Shown: positions 1 through 8,565, counted from the first letter of the stretch. The stretch: 64,000 nucleotides of DNA from Mediterraneibacter gnavus ATCC 29149 (GCF_008121495.1 NZ_CP043051.1:744001-808000); one strand, 5' to 3'. Made by a program: numbers and translations. Notes: generated from the sequence alone by a model not told the origin.

Positions 1-323
1 GTCGTATGCAAAAGAAGGTGTCCGACTGTGGTTCCGGACAAAGCGTCCGGCATGCCGTCAACTCTGCCTTAAGCTGACCGGTTAAGTAGAGAAAAGAATA
101 GGTCTCCTAAAGTCCGGTTCCGGCGGGGCTTATTAAAGTGCCTCTATTTTCGGCACTGCCATTCTAAATCTCTCAAAATTTCGGCAGATTGGCACTTTGG
201 GAAGACATATCCATTTTTTCAGTGCAATTTGCGGAAACTCAAGTTTTCTTTTCCATCTCATGGCTTTTTGTCCCGGGGATTACTGTTCATATGTTAACCT
301 GTGAGCAGTAACTCCCGGCATTC
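1..323. other. Non-coding stretch with a large inverted repeat
   Basis: No convincing gene lies here. A long imperfect inverted repeat spans 273-318, with arms CCGGGGATTACTG and CAGTAACTCCCGG around a 20-nt loop. It sits just after the stop codon of the leftward operon that ends at 324, so it may form the 3' end hairpin of that transcript, although no clear run of U follows it on that strand. A smaller hairpin (CCGGAC/GTCCGG) lies near 35-51. The first 80 bases could be the tail of a gene from outside the window, but no frame is convincing. Confidence 0.45.
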
Positions 324-1442
324 TTACCTCGGCAGACGTGCTCTTCTGTCCGGAAATACCCGATCAAATCCTTCTGCAGAATCCTGATACCAATAAGCCA
401 CTGTTGCCACATCGTCCGAACGTTCAAACAATGACAGATCATCATTTCCAATCTGCTGCAAAGTTACTTTGATATCTTCTGAAAAAGCGATTGGATCTAG
501 AATATGCCAGCGGTACAGACCATGGCGCGGCAGACTGTCATCACCAAATGCATGTACTGCATTTAATTTTCCTGTTTCAAACCGTACACGTGTCTTGTCC
601 TTTGTCTCATAAAACGGATAACCTAGAAACAGTGTGGAATAGTTCTTAACGGAAGGTCTTCCCAGCTCATCTTTCTGATGAAATGCCCACGCACCTCCGA
701 AATAATCTTCAGAACCTGTGGAGGATACGGTCGGGAATTCTTCATCTCCATCCAGATAGAACTTAAATTCACCCTCTCCCCACCAATATCTTTCCAGTGC
801 AGTCAGCGCAAGAAATGTTCCTACATAATAGCCTTTTCCTTTAATCTTATCCAGTATCACGTAATCTTTTGCCAGTTCTGTTTGTCTTTCCCGTTTCCAG
901 TATGCGTGGAAATACAGAGTGTTTTCCGGCAGACTGTCTGTCTCCGCATAATTTACTGTATAGAAAAATGAAGTAATGTCTTTCGGATGTTCATTTGTAA
1001 TGGTAATTCTTGCTCTTTCACGAAACGGCATTTCAAAATAGCTGTTCATACCGCCCGTTGGATTTACTACGATCGGCAGAGACGCAATGTCACATCGTTC
1101 GCCGAATCCGTTGCAGAAGAAATCTCCCAGTGGAGCTTCTACCGCCGGAGTGCTGCTGTTGTCCCAATAGATTCTGAGTACAACATCACGCATAACAAAA
1201 CTTCCCTTTTCTGTATTTTCACGAATCGTCATCCAGATATGACGAATGATTCCCGGTCCTTTTATATCTGCAATGACCGTCTCTTCTCCCATTGGAAGAC
1301 GGATACTTCCTCTTCCTTTTCTCTGCGGTCCGAGTGCACTGTCTTCCATGCATGCTCTTCCCTTTTCTCCCGTCGGATTTTCCGGAGATACTGCTCTTGA
1401 CCGCTCGCCCTTAAAGGTTGTGATATTATTTAATAAATTCAT
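324..1442 (-). CDS. DUF2961 / GH172-family glycoside hydrolase
   Basis: This 372-residue protein has the pattern of the DUF2961 family, now glycoside hydrolase family 172, whose characterised members act on difructose dianhydrides and alpha-D-fructofuranosides or arabinofuranosides. Recognisable blocks are the N-terminal SRAVSPENPTGEKG, GPGIIRHIWMT, GDFFCNGFG, NPTGGMNSYFEMPF and the STGSEDYFGGAWAF block near residues 250-263, which holds acidic residues typical of the active site. There is no signal peptide, so it should act in the cytoplasm. Its start overlaps the preceding glycosidase gene by 17 nt, and GGAGT lies just upstream of the ATG. It is the last gene of a PTS operon, so it probably hydrolyses the imported, possibly phosphorylated, sugar. 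The family call is firm. The substrate (a fructan-derived or arabinofuranosyl oligosaccharide) is inference. Confidence 0.85.
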   Translation of the reverse strand: MNLLNNITTFKGERSRAVSPENPTGEKGRACMEDSALGPQRKGRGSIRLPMGEETVIADIKGPGIIRHIWMTIRENTEKGSFVMRDVVLRIYWDNSSTPAVEAPLGDFFCNGFGERCDIASLPIVVNPTGGMNSYFEMPFRERARITITNEHPKDITSFFYTVNYAETDSLPENTLYFHAYWKRERQTELAKDYVILDKIKGKGYYVGTFLALTALERYWWGEGEFKFYLDGDEEFPTVSSTGSEDYFGGAWAFHQKDELGRPSVKNYSTLFLGYPFYETKDKTRVRFETGKLNAVHAFGDDSLPRHGLYRWHILDPIAFSEDIKVTLQQIGNDDLSLFERSDDVATVAYWYQDSAEGFDRVFPDRRARLPR

Positions 1443-3600
1443 AATCCTGACTCCATTTCTCTTCGTTGTTTGGGTGAATTAATTTCTTTTGATTTTTTTT
1501 CATTTCTACATAAACCGGAAATGTACTTCTATTTTTCATAGAAAACTCTGCCATATGATGCTCATACCGAACCGAAATATCAAATCGGGCATTTCCTATC
1601 CGCATATTTTTCCAGCAGAATCCGCCGATAAACCGCTTAGGATGGATTCTGAACACCGCCTTCGGCGCATCATATTCGATTCCGAGAAATTCCGTGATAA
1701 AAAGGATAAAAAAGATTCCTGCACCCCATCCACATTTTCCGCAGCTGTTCATTCTCACAACATCACCGGTCTGTGCTCCGATCTTATACGGCCACCACCA
1801 CCAGGAACCATCCAGGTCTATCAGTCTTTCTAACTCACGAAATCTACCTTCGTCTCCTGACCAGTTTTCTTTCTCTGCCGCACCGTTTAAAATCGAAATA
1901 TATCCCGGAAATGTTGCCCCGGACTGATTTCCCCACTTGATTCCTCTGCTCAGTTCACTGTAAGTAGGATTTTCTCTGCTTCCTGTAAACTGACCATACT
2001 GCTTCAAAGTATCCTGCTCTTCACTTTGATATTTGTAGTATTTCATCAGGGTTGTATCCGATTCTTCCCCATCATGCATTCTGAGACAAATTTCTCCGTC
2101 ATGGTTCACATCTGTTATAAACTGAAGCCCCTGGTCCAACATCTCTTTCTGATACTTTTCTGCAGAATCACATTCCTTCTTTTCCTCTGCGATTCCACTG
2201 ATTCCTTCCAGATACTGTGTTCCAAAGAGCCCCTTCGCAGTCATATACCGTTCGATATCTTTTCTTGTCTTTCCTGCTTCACTTCTCAACATTTCCGCAT
2301 AACTTTTCTCTCCGAAAACTTCTTCCGCAATTCTTGCTAATGCCATAAAACTGCGGTACACACAGAGATTGGTTCCTGTATGATACTTTCCCAGTGCATA
2401 CGCATCGGAAATCCACGTTGTACGATACAGATAAGGCTCATTTTCCTCACGGCTTTCGAGAACCGTCTGAAGAATTGCTTTCATTTTCTTATAGAGCTTT
2501 GGATGCTGTTGGAAAAATTCTTTCTCACCAAAATACTCATAATATGCACCGGAAAGCATGATCACAGACAACGAATTGCTCAATGAATGAAAGACGCCGC
2601 CTTCGAATTTAGTTCCTTTATATTTGATTCCATATTTTGCAAACCAGAGAATACATTTTTTACAAAGTTCCGGCTCTGTCAGTGTAAACGGCAGACTGGA
2701 GTAGTACATGTCTTTATTCCATACATGTGGTGTGACCGGATACGTTCCCCAGTTGGAACCCAGAATTTCATTCTCGCCTGACATTGCAAACGCACCAAAC
2801 GCCTGCTGGTATGCTCTCTGCAAAAGCATTCCTGCCATCGCATCTTCTTCCATCTTCAGTTCTCCTGTCAATGACCGGAAATACTGTAACGTCTGTTCCA
2901 TCCAGAAATCCGTATCTTTACTTAAAAACATTTCTATATCCTGATACCGGTTCGGATCTCCAAACAGAAGTGAAACCCGTTTCTGCTCCATTGGCTGCAG
3001 TGTAAAGGAAACATCCTGATACGTTCCACTCTCCGCTGTTATCATCAACACATTTCTTGTATCCGAATATTTCTTTTCATACAAAGCAGGGAGACAGACC
3101 GTCATCTCTGCTGCCTCTCTGCCTGTATTTTTTACCGTTACTTCATAAAGAAGACAACTCAGCCGTTTTCCTTTTGCTGTAATCGGTGCTGTGGCAAGAA
3201 TCGTGACTTCTCCCCACGGAAAATAATGCCTGCAGCGTGGAAACAGATTTTCTGCCAGATCCGTCTCCACATATTTTGTATGTTCACATAATTTTTCTGT
3301 CTGTCCATTCCATTTTACAGAAACAGACAACTGATGTTCCTGCACAAAATCCTTTGCCACCCACACCCCCGGCTTACTTTCCATCAGATAATTTCCGTGA
3401 AAAAATGTAATATGTCTTATCGTTCCGAATTCATCCAGATTCGCCTGTACTTTCTGATTGGAAACATCAAAGGAAAATGTATCATCCGGTAGTTTTTTTC
3501 CATAATAACTCACCTGATTTTCCGTGCTGTATTTCCCGTCTTTTACTTTTACCTGAAAAAACGGATTTCTTTTACTGTCTCTGATACGATTTCCTGTCAT
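1426..3600 (-). CDS. Six-hairpin-type glycosidase-like protein
   Basis: I place this 724-residue protein among (alpha/alpha)6-barrel glycosidase-like enzymes. The central part, roughly residues 270-620, has the aromatic and acidic run expected of such a barrel (WGTYPVTPHVWNKDMYY, WISDAYALGKYH, TDVNHDGEICLRMHDG, WGNQSGATFPGY). The N-terminal 250 residues look like the beta-sandwich that usually precedes it. I could not assign a CAZy family number. The ATG at 3600 is preferred to the frame opening at 3666 because AGGAGG lies 7 nt upstream and because it avoids a long overlap with the IID gene ending at 3617. No signal peptide is present. The gene overlaps the GH172 gene by 17 nt, so the two enzymes are probably made together to split a sugar brought in by the PTS. 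Confidence 0.6.
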   Translation of the reverse strand: MTGNRIRDSKRNPFFQVKVKDGKYSTENQVSYYGKKLPDDTFSFDVSNQKVQANLDEFGTIRHITFFHGNYLMESKPGVWVAKDFVQEHQLSVSVKWNGQTEKLCEHTKYVETDLAENLFPRCRHYFPWGEVTILATAPITAKGKRLSCLLYEVTVKNTGREAAEMTVCLPALYEKKYSDTRNVLMITAESGTYQDVSFTLQPMEQKRVSLLFGDPNRYQDIEMFLSKDTDFWMEQTLQYFRSLTGELKMEEDAMAGMLLQRAYQQAFGAFAMSGENEILGSNWGTYPVTPHVWNKDMYYSSLPFTLTEPELCKKCILWFAKYGIKYKGTKFEGGVFHSLSNSLSVIMLSGAYYEYFGEKEFFQQHPKLYKKMKAILQTVLESREENEPYLYRTTWISDAYALGKYHTGTNLCVYRSFMALARIAEEVFGEKSYAEMLRSEAGKTRKDIERYMTAKGLFGTQYLEGISGIAEEKKECDSAEKYQKEMLDQGLQFITDVNHDGEICLRMHDGEESDTTLMKYYKYQSEEQDTLKQYGQFTGSRENPTYSELSRGIKWGNQSGATFPGYISILNGAAEKENWSGDEGRFRELERLIDLDGSWWWWPYKIGAQTGDVVRMNSCGKCGWGAGIFFILFITEFLGIEYDAPKAVFRIHPKRFIGGFCWKNMRIGNARFDISVRYEHHMAEFSMKNRSTFPVYVEMKKNQKKLIHPNNEEKWSQDYEFIK

Positions 3601-3616
3601 AACTTTTCCTCCTGCC

Positions 3617-4441
3617 TTAGCAGATTCCGAGAACGGATAATATAATTCCCAATGCAACAATTCCAAAGATCAAAACAATGATATTTACTTTCTTCTTTAA
3701 CAGTTTAAAACATCCAAATGTAAGCAAAAGCGGTACAATTCCGATAAAAATACTGTCAAGAGAAGACTGTACATCCATTACGGATTTTCCTTTCATCGTA
3801 AAATCAAGAATTGTCGTAAACAGAACCGTTTTACTCGTCATCGCTCCGACCATGATCAGTCCGACAATGCCCGCTGCCTTCGTCAGAATCTCCATCATTC
3901 CGTTAGAATAAATCTTTTCTATGTATTTTGCGCCAAGAGAATATCCTAAAAACGCTCCATAGTAACGGCACAGGTAGTTCGGAATATTAAATGCAAGAAG
4001 GAAAATCAATGGTGCAAGCACGTTTCCTGCATTGGCAAGTCCGATTGCAAGTCCGGCTGCAACAACACGCCATACGCCCCAGAATAAGGAATCGCCGATT
4101 CCGGCCAGCGGTCCCATCAGACTCAGCTTGATTGAGTTAATGGATCCTGCGTCAAAATCTGTTTTTTCACTGTTCTCTTTTTCCATGGAGCCTGCAATTC
4201 CCATTACAAAAGATGCCATCGGAATTGTCGTACTGAAATATTTCACATGACGTGCCAATGCTTCTCTTCTTTTTTCTTCGTTATCTTTATAAAAATGATT
4301 GATAAACGGAATCATGGAATAGCAGAAACCGCCTCCTCCCATGGTAACCGGATTTACTGATGCATACATTGCTCCGGATCTCCAGAACATTTTTCTGATT
4401 AATTTTTTCTCTTCCTTACTGACATTATTCATTAATTTCAT
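3617..4441 (-). CDS. PTS mannose/fructose/sorbose family IID component
   Basis: The 274-residue protein is a membrane IID subunit of a mannose-family phosphotransferase system. It forms the sugar channel with IIC. The N-terminal half has the family pattern (KEEKKLIRKMFWRS, the glycine-rich GGGGFCYSMIPF, and MGPLAGIGDSLFWG near residues 130-145). The C-terminal third has hydrophobic segments ending in a short tail. It starts inside the last codons of IIC, a 4-nt ATGA overlap at 4438-4441 that implies translational coupling. Length and motifs agree with the family. Sugar specificity cannot be read from the sequence; in this class it may be mannose, fructose, sorbose or an oligosaccharide. Confidence 0.92.
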   Translation of the reverse strand: MKLMNNVSKEEKKLIRKMFWRSGAMYASVNPVTMGGGGFCYSMIPFINHFYKDNEEKRREALARHVKYFSTTIPMASFVMGIAGSMEKENSEKTDFDAGSINSIKLSLMGPLAGIGDSLFWGVWRVVAAGLAIGLANAGNVLAPLIFLLAFNIPNYLCRYYGAFLGYSLGAKYIEKIYSNGMMEILTKAAGIVGLIMVGAMTSKTVLFTTILDFTMKGKSVMDVQSSLDSIFIGIVPLLLTFGCFKLLKKKVNIIVLIFGIVALGIILSVLGIC

Positions 4442-5235
4442 GCGAAAAAGTCCTCCTCTTCACTCATTTTTTCTACCGCTGCCGCTGGTGCCGCCTGATT
4501 GTTCTTTAACTGCATATCACGCTGTGCTGTCACAACCGCAATAATTGTTCCCAATACTGCAATTGCGATCAGTGGAAGATCCAAATATGCTACGAGAATA
4601 AATCCCAGCAGGAAATAGATTGCAATCTTATTATTCCAGAGCATCTGCAGAAGCATTGCCATACCAACTGCAGGAAGCATATTTCCCGCTACCGTCAGAC
4701 CGTTCATAATTACATCCGGTATCATTTCCAGAATACGCTGAACAGCATCCGAACCAAACAATACTGCAAAAAACGGAATCAATGCATATAACGCATAATG
4801 TACGAACCATAAACCAAAATGAAGTATTGTAATTTCTTTATCTTTTCCTTCTTTTGCAAGTTCTTCAAATTTCGGTGCGCATGGACCAATCACAAAAGAG
4901 AAAATAAAGTTCATTAACTGTAATCCAAGCACTGCCAATGGGAAAACGATTGGAATAATGGTTCCGACATTTCCTCCGAGATTAATTGCAAAAGCAGTTG
5001 CAAGTCCGGCTGCAAGTGCCGGTTCTGCTGTACTGGATATTCCGATGTTTACAACTCCCATAAAAATCGACTCCAATGATGCACCTACAATAAGTCCTGT
5101 CTGCACATCTCCCAAAAGCAGTCCTGCCAGCGGTGCCACTACGATCGGTCTGCTCAACATTGCCATTCCAAAAAGTTCATGTCCTGCAACTCCCACAAAA
5201 ACAGCGAGTGCTACAAAAAATGCATCTAACATCAT
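4438..5235 (-). CDS. PTS mannose/fructose/sorbose family IIC component
   Basis: The 265-residue polytopic membrane protein is the IIC subunit that carries the sugar path. Seen in order are a hydrophobic N-terminus, the block PIVVAPLAGLLLGDVQTGL near residues 30-50, the conserved GASLESIFMGVVNIG, and several long hydrophobic helices to the end. The last 25 residues are hydrophilic (AAAVEKMSEEEDFFA). It follows IIB by 28 nt, and GAGGAGGATGAG lies just upstream of its start. Its stop overlaps the IID start. This is a standard mannose-family subunit of normal length. Confidence 0.92.
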   Translation of the reverse strand: MMLDAFFVALAVFVGVAGHELFGMAMLSRPIVVAPLAGLLLGDVQTGLIVGASLESIFMGVVNIGISSTAEPALAAGLATAFAINLGGNVGTIIPIVFPLAVLGLQLMNFIFSFVIGPCAPKFEELAKEGKDKEITILHFGLWFVHYALYALIPFFAVLFGSDAVQRILEMIPDVIMNGLTVAGNMLPAVGMAMLLQMLWNNKIAIYFLLGFILVAYLDLPLIAIAVLGTIIAVVTAQRDMQLKNNQAAPAAAVEKMSEEEDFFA

Positions 5236-5263
5236 AATCTCATCCTCCTCTATCCTATTTTAA

Positions 5264-5749
5264 TCAACATCCCTTTAATATTGCAGATGCCATTTTCTTT
5301 TCCATTGCCGGTGTTCCCTGGAAAAATGTGTCCGGGTAAAGCTCTGTCAGTTCTTTCAGTGCTTCCAGTTCGTCTGCTGTCAGCATAACTTCTTTTGATA
5401 AGATTTTCTTTTCTCCGGATGTCGTTTTACCGGCATTTCCGATATTTACCATTTCAATATTTTTGTAACGTTTACACAATGTAACTGCATCTTTTACCAT
5501 CGGTACAAGTACCATCAGACGCATAGACTCTGAACGTGGATCATCCAGAATCGTTGTCACATCTTCTACCGACTTGATGATACATTTGATTCCTTCCGGC
5601 ACTGCCATCTTTAATGTCATTTTTTGTAGTTCATTTGATGCCGCCTCATCACTTGCAACTACCAGTCCATTCAGTTTCAGTTCCTTTGTCCATGTCATTG
5701 CTACTTGTCCGTGAATTAATCTTTCATCTACTCTCAAACATACAATCAT
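5264..5749 (-). CDS. PTS mannose/fructose/sorbose family IIB component
   Basis: This 161-residue cytoplasmic protein accepts the phosphoryl group from IIA and passes it to the sugar during import. The diagnostic start is RVDERLIHGQVAMTW, with the phospho-histidine at residue 15. The rest (DEAASNELQKMTLKMAVPEG, the NIGNAGKT block near residue 108, and the ELYPDTFFQGTP tail) is typical. AAGGAGAG lies about 6 nt before the ATG. The gap to IIA, now 276 nt, was originally only about 30 nt: a MITE-like element at 5781-6023 separates the two genes. Confidence 0.93.
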   Translation of the reverse strand: MIVCLRVDERLIHGQVAMTWTKELKLNGLVVASDEAASNELQKMTLKMAVPEGIKCIIKSVEDVTTILDDPRSESMRLMVLVPMVKDAVTLCKRYKNIEMVNIGNAGKTTSGEKKILSKEVMLTADELEALKELTELYPDTFFQGTPAMEKKMASAILKGC

Positions 5750-5770
5750 CTTTTTCTCTCCTTTTCTTTT

Positions 5771-6033
5771 TGTTATGCTAATAGGCGTTTGCGAAACTCT
5801 GAACTCATTGAAAATACTGAATTCTTTGATTGTGACAAATCAATATCTCCTCAAAAATGTCAGTTTTTACGCTTCCCAATCCTTGTGGAAATGTGGATAA
5901 CTTCCTCTCATTTCACGATTTTTAGCAAGTATTATGGTTTTGTCCCTTGCAAAGCCTATAACTTCGTTAGAAATCTCAAAAGTTATCCACATCAGTCGCA
6001 TTTTGAGTTTCGCAATCATCTATTGTTATGCTA
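5771..6033. repeat. 10-bp target-site duplication around the MITE
   Basis: The decamer TGTTATGCTA occurs at 5771-5780 and again at 6024-6033, flush with the two ends of the 243-bp inverted-repeat element at 5781-6023. The right copy contains the TAA stop codon of the IIA gene, so the insertion fell on the last codon of IIA and left its protein intact. The length of the duplication is certain only to within a base or two, because the element ends are rich in A and T. Confidence 0.75.
5781..6023. mobile_element. MITE-like element inside the PTS operon
   Basis: A 243-bp non-coding element lies between the IIA and IIB genes. Its ends are inverted repeats: ATAGGCGTTTGCGAAACTC on the left, and ATAGATGATTGCGAAACTC when the right end is read on the other strand (three mismatches in 19). 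A second, internal pair (TGTGGATAACTT and AAGTTATCCACA) lies further in. A 10-bp direct repeat flanks it. No reading frame of any length is present. These are the features of a miniature inverted-repeat transposable element moved by a transposase encoded elsewhere. It may now shape the operon transcript through its hairpins or carry a promoter; neither is shown by the sequence. Confidence 0.75.
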
Positions 6034-6460
6034 AGAATTCTTCCTCATCTTCTTTTTTTCCTTCTGGTATTTCTACCTGAACGAGCATCATATTTTTTCT
6101 GGACTCCTCAATAGAATCTAGCAGTTCTTCCTTTGTAACCTTATCCTCGTTCATTGCCAGTTCCAGTATCAATGGCAGGTTGAATCCGGCTATCAGAAAT
6201 ACATTTTCTTTCTGTGCATATGGAACAACTTTCTGATTGACACTTCCCCCCATCAAATCTGTACATACGATTACTTGATCTTCATCACTCACTTCTGAAA
6301 AATAAACTTTCAGTTGTTCATCCACATTGTCTTCTGGGTTTACATAGGCTGTCAAACAGGTAATATCTGCAGTATTTCCTATGAGTAATTCTAATGTACT
6401 CTTCATCCCTGTTGCTAAAGTTCCATGTGTTGCAAATAAGAATTTTTTCAATTTCTTCAT
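6026..6460 (-). CDS. PTS mannose/fructose family IIA component
   Basis: The 144-residue protein is the cytoplasmic IIA subunit that takes phosphate from HPr. The phospho-histidine is residue 12 in FATHGTLATGM. The later block TDLMGGSVNQKVVPY and the acidic tail fit the family and its usual length. It is the first gene of the PTS/glycosidase operon. GAGGAGGATG lies before the start, and a sigma-54 promoter sits about 30 nt upstream. The stop codon is part of the target duplication of the MITE that follows. In related Firmicutes such operons are switched on by a LevR/ManR-type activator; no such gene is in this window. Confidence 0.93.
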   Translation of the reverse strand: MKKLKKFLFATHGTLATGMKSTLELLIGNTADITCLTAYVNPEDNVDEQLKVYFSEVSDEDQVIVCTDLMGGSVNQKVVPYAQKENVFLIAGFNLPLILELAMNEDKVTKEELLDSIEESRKNMMLVQVEIPEGKKEDEEEFLA

Positions 6461-6490
6461 CCTCCTCTTTTTCTTTCTACCCTTATATAC

Positions 6491-6507
6491 TGCAAGAACT
6501 GTGCCAA
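6491..6507 (-). promoter_or_regulatory. Sigma-54 (RpoN/SigL) promoter of the PTS operon
   Basis: Read leftwards, TTGGCACAGTTCTTGCA matches the sigma-54 consensus TGGCAC-N5-TTGCW, with exactly 10 bases between the -24 GG and the -12 GC. It lies about 30 bases before the IIA start codon, leaving a short leader. Mannose-family PTS operons such as B. subtilis levDEFG are classic sigma-54 targets, so position and context support the match. Confidence 0.8.
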
Positions 6508-6523
6508 CTTTTTATTAGACACT

Positions 6524-6553
6524 AAAAAAAGCCCTAAAATCAAGGCTTTTTTT
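6524..6553 (-). terminator. Rho-independent terminator upstream of the PTS operon
   Basis: AAAAAAAGCC and GGCTTTTTTT form a stem around CTAAAATCAA. Runs of T flank both sides, so it could work in either direction. No complete gene ends here. It would stop leftward readthrough from the U32 genes before the sigma-54 promoter, insulating the PTS operon. Confidence 0.65.
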
Positions 6554-6783
6554 ATTAAAAAAATATTATTCTGTAGTGTCCAAACATCACCCCACCCATA
6601 TAACTGCAGACTTTCGACACAAAATCTTCAAAATCTGCATTTTCAAATCGAAATGAAATTCCCGTCTGTTCCAGATTATCCTCACAAACCTCTTCTGAAT
6701 CCGCCAGAAATATTCGGCATAGCTCTGCGTACTTCGGTTCTGATTGCTACCGCTCCAGTTCCGAGGCTCTTGCTAGAGCGTGT

Positions 6784-7599
6784 TTGAAAATTGCTGCCGC
6801 CGCATCCATCGGATGTCTTCTTGCAGTACTATTCCAACTGCAGACACCAACTTCTGCCGGTATTATTGCCATCTTAAGCCTGCAGAATACACTGGTTTCC
6901 AACACCGTTTTGGTACTGCACCTGTATGCTGCCCAGTCCGTGCATCCCGCACTCCTGGTCAACGAACTGCTTTTGCTTCTGACCGGAACTTCCTGTGGGA
7001 TTCTGATGAATCTCTACATGCCCGGAAATTCAGCAAAAATCCGACGGGCACAATCCGAGCTGGAACAGATATTCCGGAATACATTCCACCGGATCGCCCG
7101 TGATATTGTGATGGACAAACAACTTGCCTGCACCTTTTTTGATTTGTCCGATCTGGATTTGATTTTAAAGAAACTGGAAAAAGAGGCGCACGAAAATCAG
7201 GGAAATACATTACTGTCAGATGAACAGTATTTTGTGAAATATGTAGAAATGCGAAAAAACCAGAAGCTGGTAGTTGAAAAACTCTGTCAGAATATCCGAC
7301 TTTTACATGATGTTCCGATTCAGGCGCATGCCATCTCTCATTTTATCGAAGATGTCAGTATAAAATTTCATGAATCCAATAATACACAGGAACTGATGCA
7401 GAAACTGACCGAAATGCAGACTTCCATGCAAAAAGAACCGCTTCCAGTGACAAGAACCGAGTTTGAAAACCGTGCAGTTCTCTATCGAATTCTCTACGAT
7501 CTGGAAGAACTGATCACCATCAAAAAGCGATTCATCGAGACTTTAACTCCTGATGAGATCAAACGATTCTGGAATACCAGTCAAAACTGTTGTCAATAG
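6784..7599 (+). pseudogene. Decayed aromatic-acid exporter family (ArAE-like) protein
   Basis: The reading frame of 271 codons resembles ArAE/DUF939 membrane proteins. It has the opening helix (KIAAAASIGCLLAVLF), the TPTSAGIIAILSLQNT block, a later helix ending CGILMNLYMPGNS, then a long cytoplasmic C-terminal domain rich in helices. Intact relatives have about 50 residues of further membrane helices between SLQNT and the segment corresponding to VSNTVLVLHLYA. Here the two are joined directly (LQNTLVSNTVL), so an in-frame deletion has removed membrane segments. The frame can only start at a TTG at 6784 without a good ribosome site, and the upstream codons do not look like coding sequence. I infer a non-functional remnant. 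The frame overlaps the convergent U32 gene end by 7 nt. Confidence 0.6.
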
Positions 7600-7613
7600 T
7601 AGCAGTTTTGACT
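7579..7613. terminator. Hairpin shared by the two convergent gene ends
   Basis: A perfect 11-bp stem, AGTCAAAACTG and CAGTTTTGACT, surrounds 13 bases. It lies across the overlapping 3' ends of the ArAE-like frame (stop 7597-7599) and the U32 gene (stop 7593-7595), so both genes encode their last residues inside it. No U-run is strong on either strand, so efficiency is uncertain. Confidence 0.45.
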
Positions 7614-8555
7614 GCACCCATCTGGGAACAATTCCTGTTTCATACGATCCCGGAATTCTCTTTTCGTTTCCGCTGTTTCCAAAATCATAAGCGCTTTTTT
7701 CAACCGGATGATATCCTGCTGCATGAATTCTGTATAATTTCCTCTGCCCACAATCTTCAAATATGTAATTCCCGCTTTTTGTAGGTCGTACAGCGCACAC
7801 AATCCACATCCACCTGCTCCTGTACGATAGTTTTCCACATCCAAATCCTCGTTTTCCACTTCATCTGCTTTTTGATTTGACAGTTCCAGAACGCCCTTAC
7901 ACTTTTTGTTCAACTTCCCCACGCGATATGGAACCCGACAGAGATGCCCCAGTTCATCACAGTGCAGCGAATTGCAGAATCCTCCACTGAAATGGCACAG
8001 TTCATTTAGGACAAACGCCTCGTACTCGATATTCTTTTTTAGATTGGAAATACAGGATTTCATATCTTCTACTGTATTTTTGCGGTGAAAGATCACCCGG
8101 CAGATTTCCATTTCTTCCAGAAAATCTGCCATCTGGCTGTTGATCTCTCCAAATTCTCCGCTCAAATGGATCCGACAGGGGATCTTCTGACTGCGGATAT
8201 ACAAAAGCAGCGCCGGATCTGCCACAATGATCGTATCAAATCCTGCCTGATGGCATTGTCCAATGATCTCCCCCACAACAGGATACTGCTCGGGTGTATA
8301 AGATAATGAGTTGAACGTGATGGCTACCGGCACCTGATAGTATTTCCTCATATTTCCAAGAATCTTCAACTCTTCATAAGAACCGATCTGCACATTATAA
8401 GCGCGCACTTCTCGTCTGTTTAATGGATTTAGCACTCCATATTTTTCTGCCCACGCAAATGGAACATACCCGCAGAAACATTCATCTGCCCCTGCCTCCA
8501 CATACATTGGATAATCATCCACACTTCCAAGCCCTGCTGTAATCTTCATCTTCAC
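7593..8555 (-). CDS. U32 family peptidase-like protein
   Basis: The 320-residue protein belongs to the U32 (collagenase-like/YhbU) family, a TIM-barrel group that includes peptidases and tRNA or quinone hydroxylation factors. The start (KITAGLGSVDDYPMYVEAGADECFCGY) and the internal block FNSLSYTPEQYPVV fit. Several cysteines in ELCHFSGGFCNSLHC and the C-terminal GAGGCGLCALYDL could bind an iron-sulfur cluster, as in related U32 proteins. It is shorter than the common 400-residue members. It follows the preceding gene by 10 nt, so the two form a pair. No signal peptide is present. The family is fairly sure; the substrate is unknown. Confidence 0.75.
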   Translation of the reverse strand: MKMKITAGLGSVDDYPMYVEAGADECFCGYVPFAWAEKYGVLNPLNRREVRAYNVQIGSYEELKILGNMRKYYQVPVAITFNSLSYTPEQYPVVGEIIGQCHQAGFDTIIVADPALLLYIRSQKIPCRIHLSGEFGEINSQMADFLEEMEICRVIFHRKNTVEDMKSCISNLKKNIEYEAFVLNELCHFSGGFCNSLHCDELGHLCRVPYRVGKLNKKCKGVLELSNQKADEVENEDLDVENYRTGAGGCGLCALYDLQKAGITYLKIVGRGNYTEFMQQDIIRLKKALMILETAETKREFRDRMKQELFPDGCSQNCYY

Positions 8556-8565
8556 GCCTCACTTC

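Noticed and set aside
678..3005. Several rightward frames opposite the glycosidase genes
   Set aside because: They are shadows on the opposite strand: no ribosome sites, no known motifs, and codon use that mirrors the leftward genes.
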